In this document: in pieces, positions 26,165 to 35,923 of the stretch
Numbering within the stretch: the stretch's first letter is position 1
Layout of the letters: every line of letters begins with the position of its first letter
Source: Gracilimonas sp034520725
Lineage (GTDB): Bacteria; Bacteroidota; Rhodothermia; Balneolales; Balneolaceae
Direction of reading: 5' to 3'
Assembly: GCA_034520725.1 (NCBI GenBank)
Contig: JAXHNH010000015.1
Location: 62,001 to 126,000 of the forward strand
Length of the DNA stretch: 64,000 bases
Made by a program: the position numbers and the translations under genes
The notes under the pieces: model-generated
Told to the model about the DNA's origin: nothing
The model's input: only the letters and a program-made list of their open reading frames with translations
Databases searched by the model: none

Positions 26165-27890
26165 ATTCAGTGTGCTGTTTTAAGTTATCATTATCTGAAG
26201 CCTGGTCATTGTCATCTAATGGTGTAGGAGCCTGACCGGTTTCGTGACTTAATTTAGGAAATCTGACGACAAATGTTGTTCCCTGCCCGGGATTACTTTT
26301 TACATTTATAGTACCATCATTAAGCTCTACCATATTTTTCACTATACTGAGGCCTAATCCGTGACCTTTGATTTTTGAGCTGGTGGTATCTGAGTTTTCA
26401 ACCCGGTAAAATTTCTTGAAAATGTTCTTTTGCTCTTTCTTCGGAATACCCACTCCATGATCGGTGATACTGAGAAATACATATTTGTCATTGGATGAGA
26501 TCTGATACTCAATGTATTTATCATCCTTGCTGTATTTGATAGCATTTTCGGTCAGGTTACTTAGAATGGTTTCTATATTATCCTTATCAACCAAAGCAAA
26601 AGCTTTTTCATCGCTGGACGTGAATTTCACCTCAAATCCTTTTTTCTGAATATACTGCCTGTTTTCCTCGAGGTATGACATTATCAATTCCTGCATACGA
26701 TAGGGGGCAGCCTTAATGAGGCTTTGACCGGCGTCGACGCGCGCCACATCCAACAATTTTTCGATCATGCCTTTTAGCCGGATGGATTCATTATAAATAT
26801 GATCGCCGTACTGTTTGAGTCGTTTTGGCTCAGTAACCCTTCCATCTGAAATATTCTCACCCGCTGCCTGCATGACGGCTAATGGGGTTTTGAGTTCATG
26901 GGTCACGTTAGCCAGGAAGTTTGCCTGAGTCTGAGCGAGTTGCCGCTCCCGCTGAGCAGTTACGAACATAAATATTAGTGAACCGGTCAGGAACAGCATG
27001 GCAAAACCAAGTACGAACAAGTTTTTAACCAGCGTTGCGTTGTAAGCATTGGAAACGGGTGATTCCAGAAATGCCAGATTCAAGGACCAGTTATCAAAAA
27101 AACCGGAACCTGAAAAGCGCATTCTGTGATCGACAATATCTAAGTTAAAGGTAACGGTGGAATCATTGGTTGCCAGGATTTTGTCATCGGCCCAATCACG
27201 AACCCAAACTACGACGCCTGTTTCCTCACTGTCACCAAAATAATTATTAAGGAAAGGAGGGAAAACCTCATTGATGATATATTGTTCATTCAGGATCAAT
27301 GTAAGAGTGCCGATCAGGCTGTTCTCATTCAGATTGATCAACCCGAGATTCAGGCTTCTGTGCGTATCGAATTCAAAATTATTATTCCACCGGTAATTGA
27401 AATCATTGAGCTGGATCTTAGTTTTGGTACGTGCAATACCCACTCCGTCACAAACCAACTTTGGGTATTGGTCGGTTAGAACGATCTGATTATTGATGGG
27501 GTCATACCGGTAGATCTGAGAGTTTTCAATGCAGGGATCTGTGCCGTCAGGAGTGAAATAAATATCGGTAAAGAAAGGGCTGGCAGCTGAACGGGTCAAA
27601 ACTTCGTTAATATTATCAGGAAGCTGACCTGAGTGCTGAATGGAATTTTCAATGCCTTCGAGTTCAATAGAGGAAATGCCTCTGAGCGGGTCGATGATCT
27701 GATTACGGATGGTATCGTTGATCTCATCAAGCTGATCAACTCTTCTCTCTTCCTCTCCTTCAACCATACGTGTTCTAAGATCGTAGAGGGATAGTACATT
27801 CATGGTTGTCAGTGCTATGATGGCGAATAAGCCGGTCATAAGCAGTGCCCACCGAAATGCCCTGTTTCCTAAAATTTTCATATTTGTCAA
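26154..27890 (-). CDS. Membrane sensor histidine kinase
   Basis: A 578-residue kinase. An N-terminal membrane helix (ALLMTGLFAIIALTTMNVL) is followed by a ~250-residue periplasmic sensor region of no recognised family and a second helix (NLFVLGFAMLFLTGSLIFMF). The HisKA box LANVTHELKTPLAV carries the phosphorylated His around residue 330. The ATPase domain shows the N box (TILSNLTENAIKYS), G1 (TDHGVGIPKKEQ) and G2 (GHGLGLSIVKNMVE). It pairs with the overlapping regulator gene downstream. Confidence 0.93.
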   Translation of the reverse strand: MTNMKILGNRAFRWALLMTGLFAIIALTTMNVLSLYDLRTRMVEGEEERRVDQLDEINDTIRNQIIDPLRGISSIELEGIENSIQHSGQLPDNINEVLTRSAASPFFTDIYFTPDGTDPCIENSQIYRYDPINNQIVLTDQYPKLVCDGVGIARTKTKIQLNDFNYRWNNNFEFDTHRSLNLGLINLNENSLIGTLTLILNEQYIINEVFPPFLNNYFGDSEETGVVVWVRDWADDKILATNDSTVTFNLDIVDHRMRFSGSGFFDNWSLNLAFLESPVSNAYNATLVKNLFVLGFAMLFLTGSLIFMFVTAQRERQLAQTQANFLANVTHELKTPLAVMQAAGENISDGRVTEPKRLKQYGDHIYNESIRLKGMIEKLLDVARVDAGQSLIKAAPYRMQELIMSYLEENRQYIQKKGFEVKFTSSDEKAFALVDKDNIETILSNLTENAIKYSKDDKYIEYQISSNDKYVFLSITDHGVGIPKKEQKNIFKKFYRVENSDTTSSKIKGHGLGLSIVKNMVELNDGTINVKSNPGQGTTFVVRFPKLSHETGQAPTPLDDNDQASDNDNLKQHTEYVG

Positions 27891-27971
27891 AGTTTATGTC
27901 GCAAAATACTGCCCCTGAATATACCAAGATGGTTCATTGAATGAACTCAAAAATGGTAAAATACCGTGCAC

Positions 27972-27996
27972 AAAAAAACCCTTCAATAGAAGGGTT
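27972..27996 (-). terminator. Rho-independent terminator after the single-domain receiver gene
   Basis: On the minus strand: AACCCTTCTATTGAAGGGTT followed by a T-run. It lies 29 bases past the stop of the receiver gene (28025) and before the kinase gene, separating the two transcription units. Confidence 0.8.
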
Positions 27997-28024
27997 AAGA
28001 TTCATTACCTGAATAAGCAATGAC

Positions 28025-28411
28025 CTACTTTTCGATCTTATCAATATTTCTTTCAATAGACTCTTTCAGGTCATTGAATTCAATAGGCTTGACTAGGTAA
28101 TCCAGATATCCGGTCTCTTTAGCCCGCTGCACGTGATGAGGATCAGAATTACCGGTTATGTAAATGACCGGAACGTCCGAAAACTTTCGGATCTCTTCCA
28201 TTGCAGTGATACCGTCAATTTCACCTTCAAGTGAGATATCCATCAGAATAAGATCCGGTTTGATCTTTTGAGCAACTTCAATGGCCGTTTTTCCATAAAC
28301 GAGTTCCCCTTCAGCATCATAACCCAATTTTTCCAAATAGCTCTCATACAGAAGATTCAGAATTAGATCGTCTTCCACGATCATCACTGTTTTATTCTGT
28401 TTATTATCCAT
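28025..28411 (-). CDS. Single-domain response regulator (receiver only)
   Basis: A 128-residue stand-alone receiver domain: acidic pocket IVEDDLILN, phospho-acceptor Asp in DLILMDISLEGEIDG, Thr/Lys switch residues in YITGNSD and YLVKPIE. It has no output domain, so it probably works through protein contacts in a phosphorelay or as a phosphate sink. A terminator isolates it from the neighbouring two-component pair. Confidence 0.92.
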   Translation of the reverse strand: MDNKQNKTVMIVEDDLILNLLYESYLEKLGYDAEGELVYGKTAIEVAQKIKPDLILMDISLEGEIDGITAMEEIRKFSDVPVIYITGNSDPHHVQRAKETGYLDYLVKPIEFNDLKESIERNIDKIEK

Positions 28412-28557
28412 CTTATCCGATTAATTCAAAAGCTGTAAGCATTTAATTCCCTAATAATAACATGAAAAGATATTAAAGGAAATTTTGTAGGAATAAAAAT
28501 ACGTGAAAATTTAATGCTTAATTTACAAAAGGTTAGGCAAAAAGGACTGTAAGCATA

Positions 28558-28591
28558 AAATAAAAGCCTGCTAAGTATTTTAGCAGGCTTT
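28558..28591 (-). terminator. Terminator hairpin of the tRNA-Leu gene
   Basis: Stem AGCCTGCTA / TAGCAGGCT around a short loop; read on the minus strand it is followed by TTTTATTTTA. It lies directly after the 3' end of the tRNA. Confidence 0.8.
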
Positions 28592-28594
28592 CAG

Positions 28595-28682
28595 TACCGC
28601 TGATCGGACTCGAACCGATACGGACATTTTGATGTCCATTGGATTTTAAGTCCAACGTGTCTACCAATTCCACCACAGCGGC
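28595..28682 (-). tRNA. tRNA-Leu (anticodon TAA)
   Basis: Read on the minus strand: acceptor GCCGCTG pairs with CAGCGGT (one G-U), D-arm GGTGGAATTGGTAGACAC, anticodon loop CTTAAAA with anticodon TAA, a long class II variable arm (TGGACATCAAAATGTCC) and T-arm GGTTCGAGTCC. The long variable arm and TAA anticodon fit tRNA-Leu, 88 nt without CCA. Confidence 0.95.
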
Positions 28683-28817
28683 AACGTTTTAGTAGGCGCC
28701 AAATATACGGGTTTGTTGATTACATCTTCAAAGTTCTTTTTATATTTTTCGATTTTTTCGTCTGCCTGCCTGATGATATATTCCGCATGCATTAAATACT
28801 TACCGAATTAACATTAC

Positions 28818-30587
28818 ATGACACTTGAAGGCTGGTTTGTTTTAGGGGTGATCCTGATCTGTTTGATCCTATTGGTAGGGACTTCCATTTCGGTCGATAT
28901 TATCTTGTTTGCCGGTTTGGCTGTGATCTTTATATCCGGCATTTTACCCGCTGAACAAGCGTTATCAGGATTCTCAAACGAGGGGATGCTGACGGTGGCA
29001 GCATTATATATTGTGGCGGCTGGTCTCAAGGAGACGGGGGCTATCCACTACATTGTAAAGAAGGTGATGGGCAATGCCAAAACCGTAAAAAAGGCGCAGT
29101 TACGAATTATGAGTCCCGTCATGGTTATGAGCGCCTTTCTAAACAACACGCCTATCGTGGCCTCATTTATTCCGGCACTTGAGCGCTGGAGCCGGATCTC
29201 ACAGATACCCGTATCCAAGATCCTTATCCCTTTAAGTTATTCCGCTATTTTAGGGGGAACCTGTACCCTGATCGGGACAAGTACCAACCTGATCATCAAC
29301 GGACTGATGATACAACAGGGTTCACTTGATACCATTGGTATTTTTGAACCGGCCCTGATCGGAATTCCGGTAGCTATTGTGGGATTTATTTATCTGATGC
29401 TATTTGGAGATAGCCTGTTACCTGAACGAGGCTCAAGTTTAGATACCTTTCAGGATCCGAGGGAATACACCATTGAGATGATCGTGGAAGCAGAAAGTAC
29501 ACTGACTGAGAAAACCATTGAGGATGCCGGGCTGCGAAATTTGCCGGGATTATACCTGATCGAGATCCAGCGCAATGACAGAACCATTCCGGCAGTAGGA
29601 CCCTACGAGTTGCTGAAGGGCAACGATCGGTTGATCTTTACGGGTATCGTAGATTCCATCATTGACCTGCGACAGATATCGGGACTTAAACCGGCAACGG
29701 ATCAAGTGTTCAAGTTGAATGCGCCACGCAATGAACGGGAGATGATCGAAGCGGTTGTTTCACGCTCAAATCCTTTGTTGGGAAGAACCATTCGAGCAGG
29801 AAGTTTCAGGGATCGGTATGATGCTGTGGTCATCGCTGTATCGAGAAGTGGGGAGCGGATCGATGAAAAGATCGGGGACATCACGCTTAAAATGGGGGAT
29901 GTATTACTGCTGGAGGCTCACCCTAACTTTGTAAATAAATACCGTAACTCCAATGAATTCTATCTGGTGAGTTCTATCGAAGATTCTTCGCCCGTCACGT
30001 ACGAAAAAGCCTGGGTAGCAGGTCTTTCACTGGTGGTAATGGTAGTACTGGCAGCGACCGGGATCTTAAGTATGCTGCAAGCCGCTATTGTGGCCGGTGG
30101 ATTCCTTTTGGTGACCAAAAGCTTCAGATACTCCAGTGCCCTTGAAAGTGTGGACTGGCGCGTATTGATCGCCATTGCCTCTGCCCTTGGATTGGGAAGT
30201 GCCCTGGAGTACACCGGAACGGCCGAGTACCTTGCTACAAGTTTACTATCACTGGCAGGAGATAATCCAACGCTTGCATTAGCCTTGACCTACCTAGCTA
30301 CCTGGCTATTAACGGAAATGATCACCAATAATGCCGCAGCGGTCTTAGTGTTCCCTGTAGCCCTTTCCCTGGCTGCAACGCTTGGGGTGGAATTTATGCC
30401 CTTTGTCATGGTGATGATCGTGGCGGCTTCGGCCAGTTTTTCTTCCCCGATCGGCTATCAGACTAATTTAATGGTGATGGGTCCCGGGGGGTATCAGTTT
30501 ACCGATTTCACTAAGATCGGTCTTCCTTTGAATTTGATAGTCGGTGCGATTGCCGTATCTTTGATACCCTATATTTGGAATTTTTAA
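28818..30587 (+). CDS. SLC13/DASS-type permease with two TrkA-C domains (likely sulfate importer)
   Basis: A 589-residue membrane protein. Multiple hydrophobic helices occupy residues ~1-200 and ~390-589, with the conserved SGFSNEGMLTVAALY and NNTPIVASFIPALE regions and the second repeat TEMITNNAAAVLVFP. Between the halves lie two RCK_C (TrkA-C) domains of ~75 residues. This is the SAC1/SLT-like architecture of anion transporters, several of which carry sulfate. The next four functional genes (cysQ, cysD, cysN, cysC) are for sulfate assimilation, supporting sulfate as substrate. Confidence 0.85.
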   Translation: MTLEGWFVLGVILICLILLVGTSISVDIILFAGLAVIFISGILPAEQALSGFSNEGMLTVAALYIVAAGLKETGAIHYIVKKVMGNAKTVKKAQLRIMSPVMVMSAFLNNTPIVASFIPALERWSRISQIPVSKILIPLSYSAILGGTCTLIGTSTNLIINGLMIQQGSLDTIGIFEPALIGIPVAIVGFIYLMLFGDSLLPERGSSLDTFQDPREYTIEMIVEAESTLTEKTIEDAGLRNLPGLYLIEIQRNDRTIPAVGPYELLKGNDRLIFTGIVDSIIDLRQISGLKPATDQVFKLNAPRNEREMIEAVVSRSNPLLGRTIRAGSFRDRYDAVVIAVSRSGERIDEKIGDITLKMGDVLLLEAHPNFVNKYRNSNEFYLVSSIEDSSPVTYEKAWVAGLSLVVMVVLAATGILSMLQAAIVAGGFLLVTKSFRYSSALESVDWRVLIAIASALGLGSALEYTGTAEYLATSLLSLAGDNPTLALALTYLATWLLTEMITNNAAAVLVFPVALSLAATLGVEFMPFVMVMIVAASASFSSPIGYQTNLMVMGPGGYQFTDFTKIGLPLNLIVGAIAVSLIPYIWNF

Positions 30588-30596
30588 AAGAGGTAA

Positions 30597-31355
30597 ATGC
30601 TGAATCAGATCATTAAGACTGCAAAAGAGGCGGGGCAAAAAATACTGGAATTTTACGAGACGGACGTTGAAGTCATCAAAAAAGAAGACGACTCTCCGCT
30701 CACCAAGGCAGATCTCGCCGCCCATCACATCATAGTTGACGCGTTAAAAGAGATCGATCCCGATACCCCTGTCATTTCAGAAGAATCCGGTATTCCCGAT
30801 TATGAGGAAAGAAAGAATTGGGATGAATTCTGGTTAGTAGATCCATTGGATGGAACTAAGGAGTTCATTAAGAAAAATGGGGAGTTCACTGTCAATATTG
30901 CTTTGATAAAAGGTGATAAGCCGGTACTTGGGGTAGTTTATGTGCCTGCCTTTGATGTTATGTACTATGGTGATGATACTATCGGTTCCTACAAAAGGGA
31001 AGGTGAAAAAAAAGCCGTGAAGCTGGAAATCCAGATACCTTTAAAAATAATCGGACCAGCCAGGATAGTGGTTAGCCGCTCACACGGGGATGATTCCACC
31101 CAAAAGAAATTAGCCGAATTAGACATTGAGGTCAGTGAAGAAGTGCCATCCGGAAGCTCCATTAAATTTTGTCTGGTGGCTGAAGGGAAAGCAGATCTTT
31201 ATCCGCGCCTGGGACCAACCATGGAATGGGACACCGCTGCCGCCGATGCCGTATATCGGTATTCCATTAAATCCGGAGAAAAATATTCCCCACTGAAGTA
31301 CAACAAGGAATCTTTTAAAAACCCATATTTTCTACTCGGCCGAATGAATATGTGA
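30597..31355 (+). CDS. cysQ: 3'(2'),5'-bisphosphate nucleotidase
   Basis: A 252-residue inositol-monophosphatase-fold enzyme with the metal-binding motif VDPLDGTKEF, upstream Glu-Glu in VISEESGIPDYEE and the C-terminal WDTAAADAV. It hydrolyses PAP (and PAPS) to AMP (APS), clearing the by-product of sulfate assimilation. Nine bases after the sulfate permease gene and ahead of cysD; part of the cys operon. Confidence 0.93.
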   Translation: MLNQIIKTAKEAGQKILEFYETDVEVIKKEDDSPLTKADLAAHHIIVDALKEIDPDTPVISEESGIPDYEERKNWDEFWLVDPLDGTKEFIKKNGEFTVNIALIKGDKPVLGVVYVPAFDVMYYGDDTIGSYKREGEKKAVKLEIQIPLKIIGPARIVVSRSHGDDSTQKKLAELDIEVSEEVPSGSSIKFCLVAEGKADLYPRLGPTMEWDTAAADAVYRYSIKSGEKYSPLKYNKESFKNPYFLLGRMNM

Positions 31356-31378
31356 CATGAAAACTTATGAACCCGAAG

Positions 31379-31426
31379 TCCCTCTGGAGAGGGATGCAAA
31401 TGAACTTGTTCATCAGCGAGGGAGAT
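31379..31426. repeat. Two-hairpin miniature repeat in the cysQ-cysD gap
   Basis: Hairpin TCCCTCTGGAGAGGGA is followed by hairpin TGAACTTGTTCA and the tail GAGGGAGAT. This order (purine-rich perfect hairpin, second hairpin, GAGGG-x-GT/AT tail) is the same as in the right half of the DUF559-associated repeats and in 41386-41438, though the sequences differ. It has no stop codon in the cysD frame and so artificially lengthens that frame. Confidence 0.5.
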
Positions 31427-31558
31427 GGAAGTTCATGGCAACTAAACAGACATATGGTTCAAATAATCGATCCAACAGGAACGACGAGACTCAAAACTAA
31501 GACAAAACTCAAAACGGTCGTCCGGTCTTACCCGTCACTCCGTCAAAAGACAACGTCA

Positions 31559-32467
31559 ATGAGCGAACGAAAAAAACAATCGCATTTAAAAGAACTTGAA
31601 GACGAAGGGATCTACGTAATGAGAGAGGTAGCCGCCCAATTCGACCGGCCGGTACTGCTTTTCTCAGGTGGAAAAGATTCCATCGTCATGTTTCATCTGG
31701 CACTGAAAGCCTTCCATCCGGGGAAAGTCCCATTTCCATTAATGCATGTGGATACCGGGCATAACTTCCCTGAGACCATTGAATTTCGTGATAAACTGGT
31801 TGAGGAGTATGGAGTGGAACTTTTAGTAGGAAGCGTACAGGAATCCATTGATAAAGGAGATGTAGAAGAAGAGACCGGTCCTGATGCCAGTCGTAATGCC
31901 CTTCAAACCGTAACGCTTTTGGACACCCTGAAAAAGTATGAGGTGGATGCCGCATTAGGTGGTGGTAGACGTGATGAGGAAAAAGCCCGCGCCAAAGAAC
32001 GATTTTTCTCACACCGGGATGTATTTGGGCAATGGGATCCAAAGAACCAGCGACCTGAATTATGGAACTTATATAACGGGATGAAAAAACCCGGTGAGAA
32101 TTTTCGCGTATTTCCGATCAGTAACTGGACGGAAATGGACGTGTGGCAATATATTGCCCAGGAAGAGATCGATATTCCATCTCTGTATTTTGCCCACGAA
32201 CGCGAGGTATTCAATCGACGTGGTGTATGGCTGGCAGATACCGATTTTGTGAATAAAATGGATGATGAGGAAGTGGTCACCAAAACGGTTCGATTCAGAA
32301 CCATTGGTGATGCAACCTGTACCGGAGCCGTAGAATCAACGGCCTCCAACATGGAAGAGATCATTCAGGAAGTGGCCTCCGCCCGACAAACCGAACGCGG
32401 CAACCGCCACGATGATAAGCGCAGCGAAACGGCGATGGAGGATAGGAAGAGGCAAGGGTACTTTTAG
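31559..32467 (+). CDS. cysD: Sulfate adenylyltransferase subunit 2
   Basis: Start set at ATG 31559 (MSERKKQSHLKELEDEGIYV), giving the usual ~302 residues; the frame is open back to 31367 only because it runs through a repeat and CTCAAAACTC words. PP-loop motif FSGGKDSIVM, VDTGHNFPET and GGGRRDEEKAR mark the ATP-sulfurylase small subunit, which makes APS from sulfate and ATP together with the GTPase CysN. CysN follows after an inserted four-helix-bundle gene. Confidence 0.94.
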   Translation: MSERKKQSHLKELEDEGIYVMREVAAQFDRPVLLFSGGKDSIVMFHLALKAFHPGKVPFPLMHVDTGHNFPETIEFRDKLVEEYGVELLVGSVQESIDKGDVEEETGPDASRNALQTVTLLDTLKKYEVDAALGGGRRDEEKARAKERFFSHRDVFGQWDPKNQRPELWNLYNGMKKPGENFRVFPISNWTEMDVWQYIAQEEIDIPSLYFAHEREVFNRRGVWLADTDFVNKMDDEEVVTKTVRFRTIGDATCTGAVESTASNMEEIIQEVASARQTERGNRHDDKRSETAMEDRKRQGYF

Positions 32468-32595
32468 TTTTAGCAGACGGAAGTACCGAGTTTGAGCGTA
32501 AGGAATCGTTTGTTGATGGCTTTACTTGAAATTAATTGTAAGGAATTAGGATGAGATAGCTCTTACGTTATGATCACTAACAATAATTAAGAGCT

Positions 32596-32963
32596 ATGAA
32601 ATACAAGTTTGAAGAATTGGAGGTATGGCAATTATCACTGGAGCTGAATGATATGATATATCAGATATCTTCAAAATTACCTGAAACAGAAAAATTTAAT
32701 CTTAGAACGCAGTCAACCGAGCTATTACATCGGTATCACTGAATATAGCCGAAGGATCTACATCACAATCAGATAGTGAGCAAAATAGATTTCTAAGTTA
32801 TTCGCTTCGATCACTTATAGAGGTTGTGGCCTGTTTAAGGATCATTGAAAAAAGAAAATACATTGAAAGGGATGGTGAAATGAGTGACACTGAACAAATT
32901 ATTCAGGCATTATTTATGAAATTACACGCATTCAGCAACACAGTACTACGAATCAAAAAATGA
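32596..32963 (+). pseudogene. Four-helix-bundle protein (S23/IVS family), copy 2, frameshifted
   Basis: The ATG at 32596 opens MKYKFEELEVWQLSLELNDM, the family's N-terminal signature. The frame breaks near 32718; continuing in the next frame gives TSVSLNIAEGSTSQSDSEQN and a helical end that stops with TGA at 32961-32963. The broken base count (368) equals a two-base gain or a one-base loss. It sits between cysD and cysN, same strand, and its TGA overlaps the likely ATG of cysN (32960). Sequencing error or genuine decay cannot be told apart here. Confidence 0.8.
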
Positions 32964-34295
32964 CGAATAAAAAAGGACAACTCAAAACTCAAAACTCAAA
33001 ACTCAAAACTACTGATGCTGAAGGCAACAAATACCTCAACATGGATCTCCTGCGGTTTACTACGGCCGGTAGTGTGGACGACGGAAAAAGTACGCTGATC
33101 GGGCGGCTTGTTTTATGATTCCAAGTCTATTTTTGAGGATCAGATGGAAGCGATTGAGAAATCGAGTAAGAGCAGTGGAGAAGAAGAAGTGAACCTGGCG
33201 CTTTTGACGGACGGACTTAAGGCCGAACGCGAGCAGAAGATCACCATCGATGTAGCCTACCGCTATTTTGCGACCCCAAAACGGAAGTTCATTATAGCTG
33301 ATACTCCGGGTCACACCCAATACACCCGAAATATGGTGACCGGTGCTTCCACAGCCGATCTTGCCGTTATTCTGGTGGATGCCTCCAAGGGACTATTGAC
33401 ACAATCACGCCGACATGCATTCATCTCATCTCTGTTGAGAATTCCTCATTTGGTGGTAGCCATCAACAAGATGGACCTCGTGGATTATTCTGAAGAGGTA
33501 TATGACGAGATCGTTTCGGAATTCAGTGCTTTTGCCAAGAAGTTGAACGTGACTGATGTGACTTACATCCCGATCTCCGCTCTGAAAGGGGATAATGTGG
33601 TTGATAAGAGTGAAAATACCGAATGGTATAAAGGTTCAACCCTATTGCATCACCTGGAGAATGTGAAGGTGGATGCCGATGAGAATATCATCGATTTCCG
33701 GTTTCCCGTTCAGTATGTGATCCGACCCAATCAGAATTTCAGAGGATTTTCAGGCCGTGTAGCTTCAGGTCATGTTCGTCCCGGTGATGAAGTCAAAGTC
33801 TTGCCATCCGGTTTAAACACGAAGATCAAAGAGATCGTGACGCGGGGTAAAAACCTGGATATTGCCTATCCCGGTGATTCAGTGACGTTGACTACAGAAG
33901 ACGAGATCGATATTTCCCGCGGTGATATGATCGTCCGAAAAGATAATGTACCTACCGTCAGAAATGATTTTGAAGCCTATGTGTGCTGGATGGACAGTAA
34001 GCCCCTTGAGCAGGGCAAGCAGTATGTGCTGCAGCATAATACGCGCAGAACACAGGTTTATGCGGATGATATCGTATATCGCATGAATGTAGACAGCATG
34101 AACCGTGAGGATGCCGACAAGCTTGAACTGAATGAGATCGGCCGGGTGAAACTGGTCAGCAGTCACCCCCTTTTCTTTGATGCCTATCAGATCAACAAAA
34201 GGACCGGAAGTTTTATCATCATCGACAAGGCTACCAATGTAACGGTTGGAGCCGGAATGATGCGAGCAGGCTCGACGGTGTCGAAGAGACACTGA
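32960..34295 (+). CDS. cysN: Sulfate adenylyltransferase subunit 1 (GTPase), one frameshift
   Basis: The G1 motif GSVDDGKST lies before a frame slip at about 33110 (an extra base in CTTGTTTTAT); downstream come G3 DTPGH, G4 NKMD, G5 SALKG and the domain II/III beta-barrels. Removing one base gives 1335 nt, a whole number of codons. The upstream-most start, ATG 32960, overlaps the stop of the four-helix gene and makes the first ~18 residues a translation of tandem CTCAAAACT repeats; ATG 33041 (MDLLRFTTAGSV) is the alternative and may be the ancestral one. It couples GTP hydrolysis to APS synthesis with CysD. Confidence 0.88.
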
Positions 34296-34332
34296 AAACT
34301 CAGAACTCGAAAACTCAAGCATCTCCCCAAAC

Positions 34333-34904
34333 GTGTCTTGGGAACCCTGGAATATTCCGAGGGAAGAAAGAGAGAAACGAAATGGCCATAAAGCACAGGT
34401 GCTGTGGCTGACAGGAATTTCCGGAGCCGGAAAAAGTACCATTGCTAAAGAAGTAGAGAAGCAGACTGTTTGACTCCGGTAAACAAACTATGCTGCTGGA
34501 TGGTGATCAGGTGCGCCACGGATTGAACGGTGATCTCGGCTTCAGTGCCGCCGACCGCAGTGAGAACATCCGCAGGGTAGGCCACCTGTCCAGATTATTC
34601 TTTGAACATGGCAATATCGTGATCTGCACGTTTGTTTCTCCATTTGATTCAGATCGTGAGAGGCGTAAAAGCCCTATTCCCTGAAGGAGATTTCAAGGTG
34701 GTTCATATAACGTGTGATCCTAAAACGGCTCAGAAACGAGACCCCAAAGGACTCTATGCAAAAGCTGAAAAAGGAGAGATCTCCGGTCTCACCGGCTACG
34801 ATGCCGATCATGAAGCTCCCGAAAATCCCGCACTGGTTATCAACACGGATGAACTTTCCATTGACGAAGCAGTGGAGAAGGTGTTGGAGCTAATAGAAGA
34901 TTAA
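34333..34904 (+). CDS. cysC: Adenylylsulfate kinase, two frameshifts
   Basis: Walker A GISGAGKST, then QTMLLDGDQVRHGLNGDLGF, ICTFVSPF and DPKGLYAKAEKGEI identify APS kinase, which makes PAPS. Two single extra bases (about 34466 in GCAGACTG and 34665 in GAGGCGTA) split it; removing them gives exactly 190 codons. The start is uncertain: GTG 34333 (VSWEPWNIPREE) is the first start-like codon I see in frame, while the sequence before it is CTCAAAACTC-type repeat. It follows cysN by 37 bases. Confidence 0.8.
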
Positions 34905-35163
34905 GAGGTAAAATATAGGAAGTCCATTGAGGGTAAATGCACAAAATTTTTTATCTGATTTATTTACTTTCCAATGACTAAAGTAATTAGTGTCTCAGTT
35001 TATAATGTAAAAGTATAAATAGAATTTAGATGAGTTTTATAGATCACTGAGCTATTCTAGCTTCTGATCTTCTACTTCGAAATGAACTCAAAACTATCTC
35101 CCCATTGATTCCCCATTTGTGTTTTGTAACTTTAGGCAACCAAAAAATAAACGGAGAGTTCCT

Positions 35164-35735
35164 ATGAAACGCATATTACCCCTGATAGTTATCATTACAG
35201 CCTTGTTTTCGGCCAGTACATTTGCTCAATTTGAGATCGGAGCCTCGTATGAGATACGCGATGAAGATCCCAAGAATGGGTTTGGTATTAGAGTTCAGAA
35301 AGGCATTTTATCACAGTTGCCGATCGTGAATTTGGGATTGCGCCTGCACGCCAGTTATTTCAGTGATGAGAATAGTGTGAGTGAAGATGGCGTGACCTAC
35401 TCCCGTGATCTGACCAATTACGACCTTGGAGTTGCCGCAATTGGCGGAGTTTCTTGGGACTGCTGGAGCCTTATGTAGGATTGGGACTTGGTACTGAAAA
35501 CTACGAAAGAGCAATAAGTGATATTCAAAACGATCCAAATTCAGCGGCACCTGAAAGCGGCGAAGAAAACAGCTTGTACTGGAATATGTTGGCGGGAGCC
35601 AAAGTTACTATTATTCCAATGATCAAGCCGTTTGTGGAATATCGTTATTCAGTTTCTGAACTGGAAAAACCTGAGTTGGATGATGTGAATTCACAGACAG
35701 GCAGAATAATGTTTGGAGTTTCGATCAGTTTCTAA
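35164..35735 (+). CDS. Small outer-membrane beta-barrel protein, frameshifted
   Basis: Signal peptide MKRILPLIVIITALFSASTFA then QFEIGASYEIRDED, alternating beta-strand pattern, and a typical C-terminal strand ending in Phe (RIMFGVSISF). The frame slips near 35450 (GVAAIGG to LEPYVGLGLG), which joins two half-length frames into a ~190-residue barrel like OmpX/opacity-type proteins. A terminator follows directly. Function unknown. Confidence 0.75.
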
Positions 35736-35752
35736 ATATACATTCAGGAACT

Positions 35753-35786
35753 AAAGCGGATGTGAATGCCACATCCGCTTTTTTTG
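35753..35786 (+). terminator. Rho-independent terminator
   Basis: Stem AGCGGATGT / ACATCCGCT with a short loop, followed by seven T, immediately after the beta-barrel gene. Confidence 0.88.
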
Positions 35787-35835
35787 TATGAAATTATATA
35801 ACTTAAAGTGATTTCGAGATAAAGTCTCTTAGGTT

Positions 35836-35923
35836 GTCATTCTGAGGGTACCCACGAAGAGTTGGAAAAATAGTGAAACGAATAACACCTTTGAAGATGC
35901 TTCGGGGGTACCCTCAGCATGAC
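35836..35923. repeat. 88-bp miniature inverted-repeat element, with a degenerate relative downstream
   Basis: The ends GTCATTCTGAGGGTACCC (35836-35853) and the reverse complement of 35906-35923 match at 17 of 18 bases. A related but decayed unit starts at about 35963 (GTCATCCAGAGCGC) and ends near GCGAAGGATCT. The rest of the gap up to rel at 36129 shows no gene. Confidence 0.65.

Noticed and set aside
31367..31558. N-terminal extension of CysD from the first in-frame ATG
   Set aside because: The stretch is a two-hairpin repeat plus CTCAAAACTC words; the conserved protein begins at 31559.
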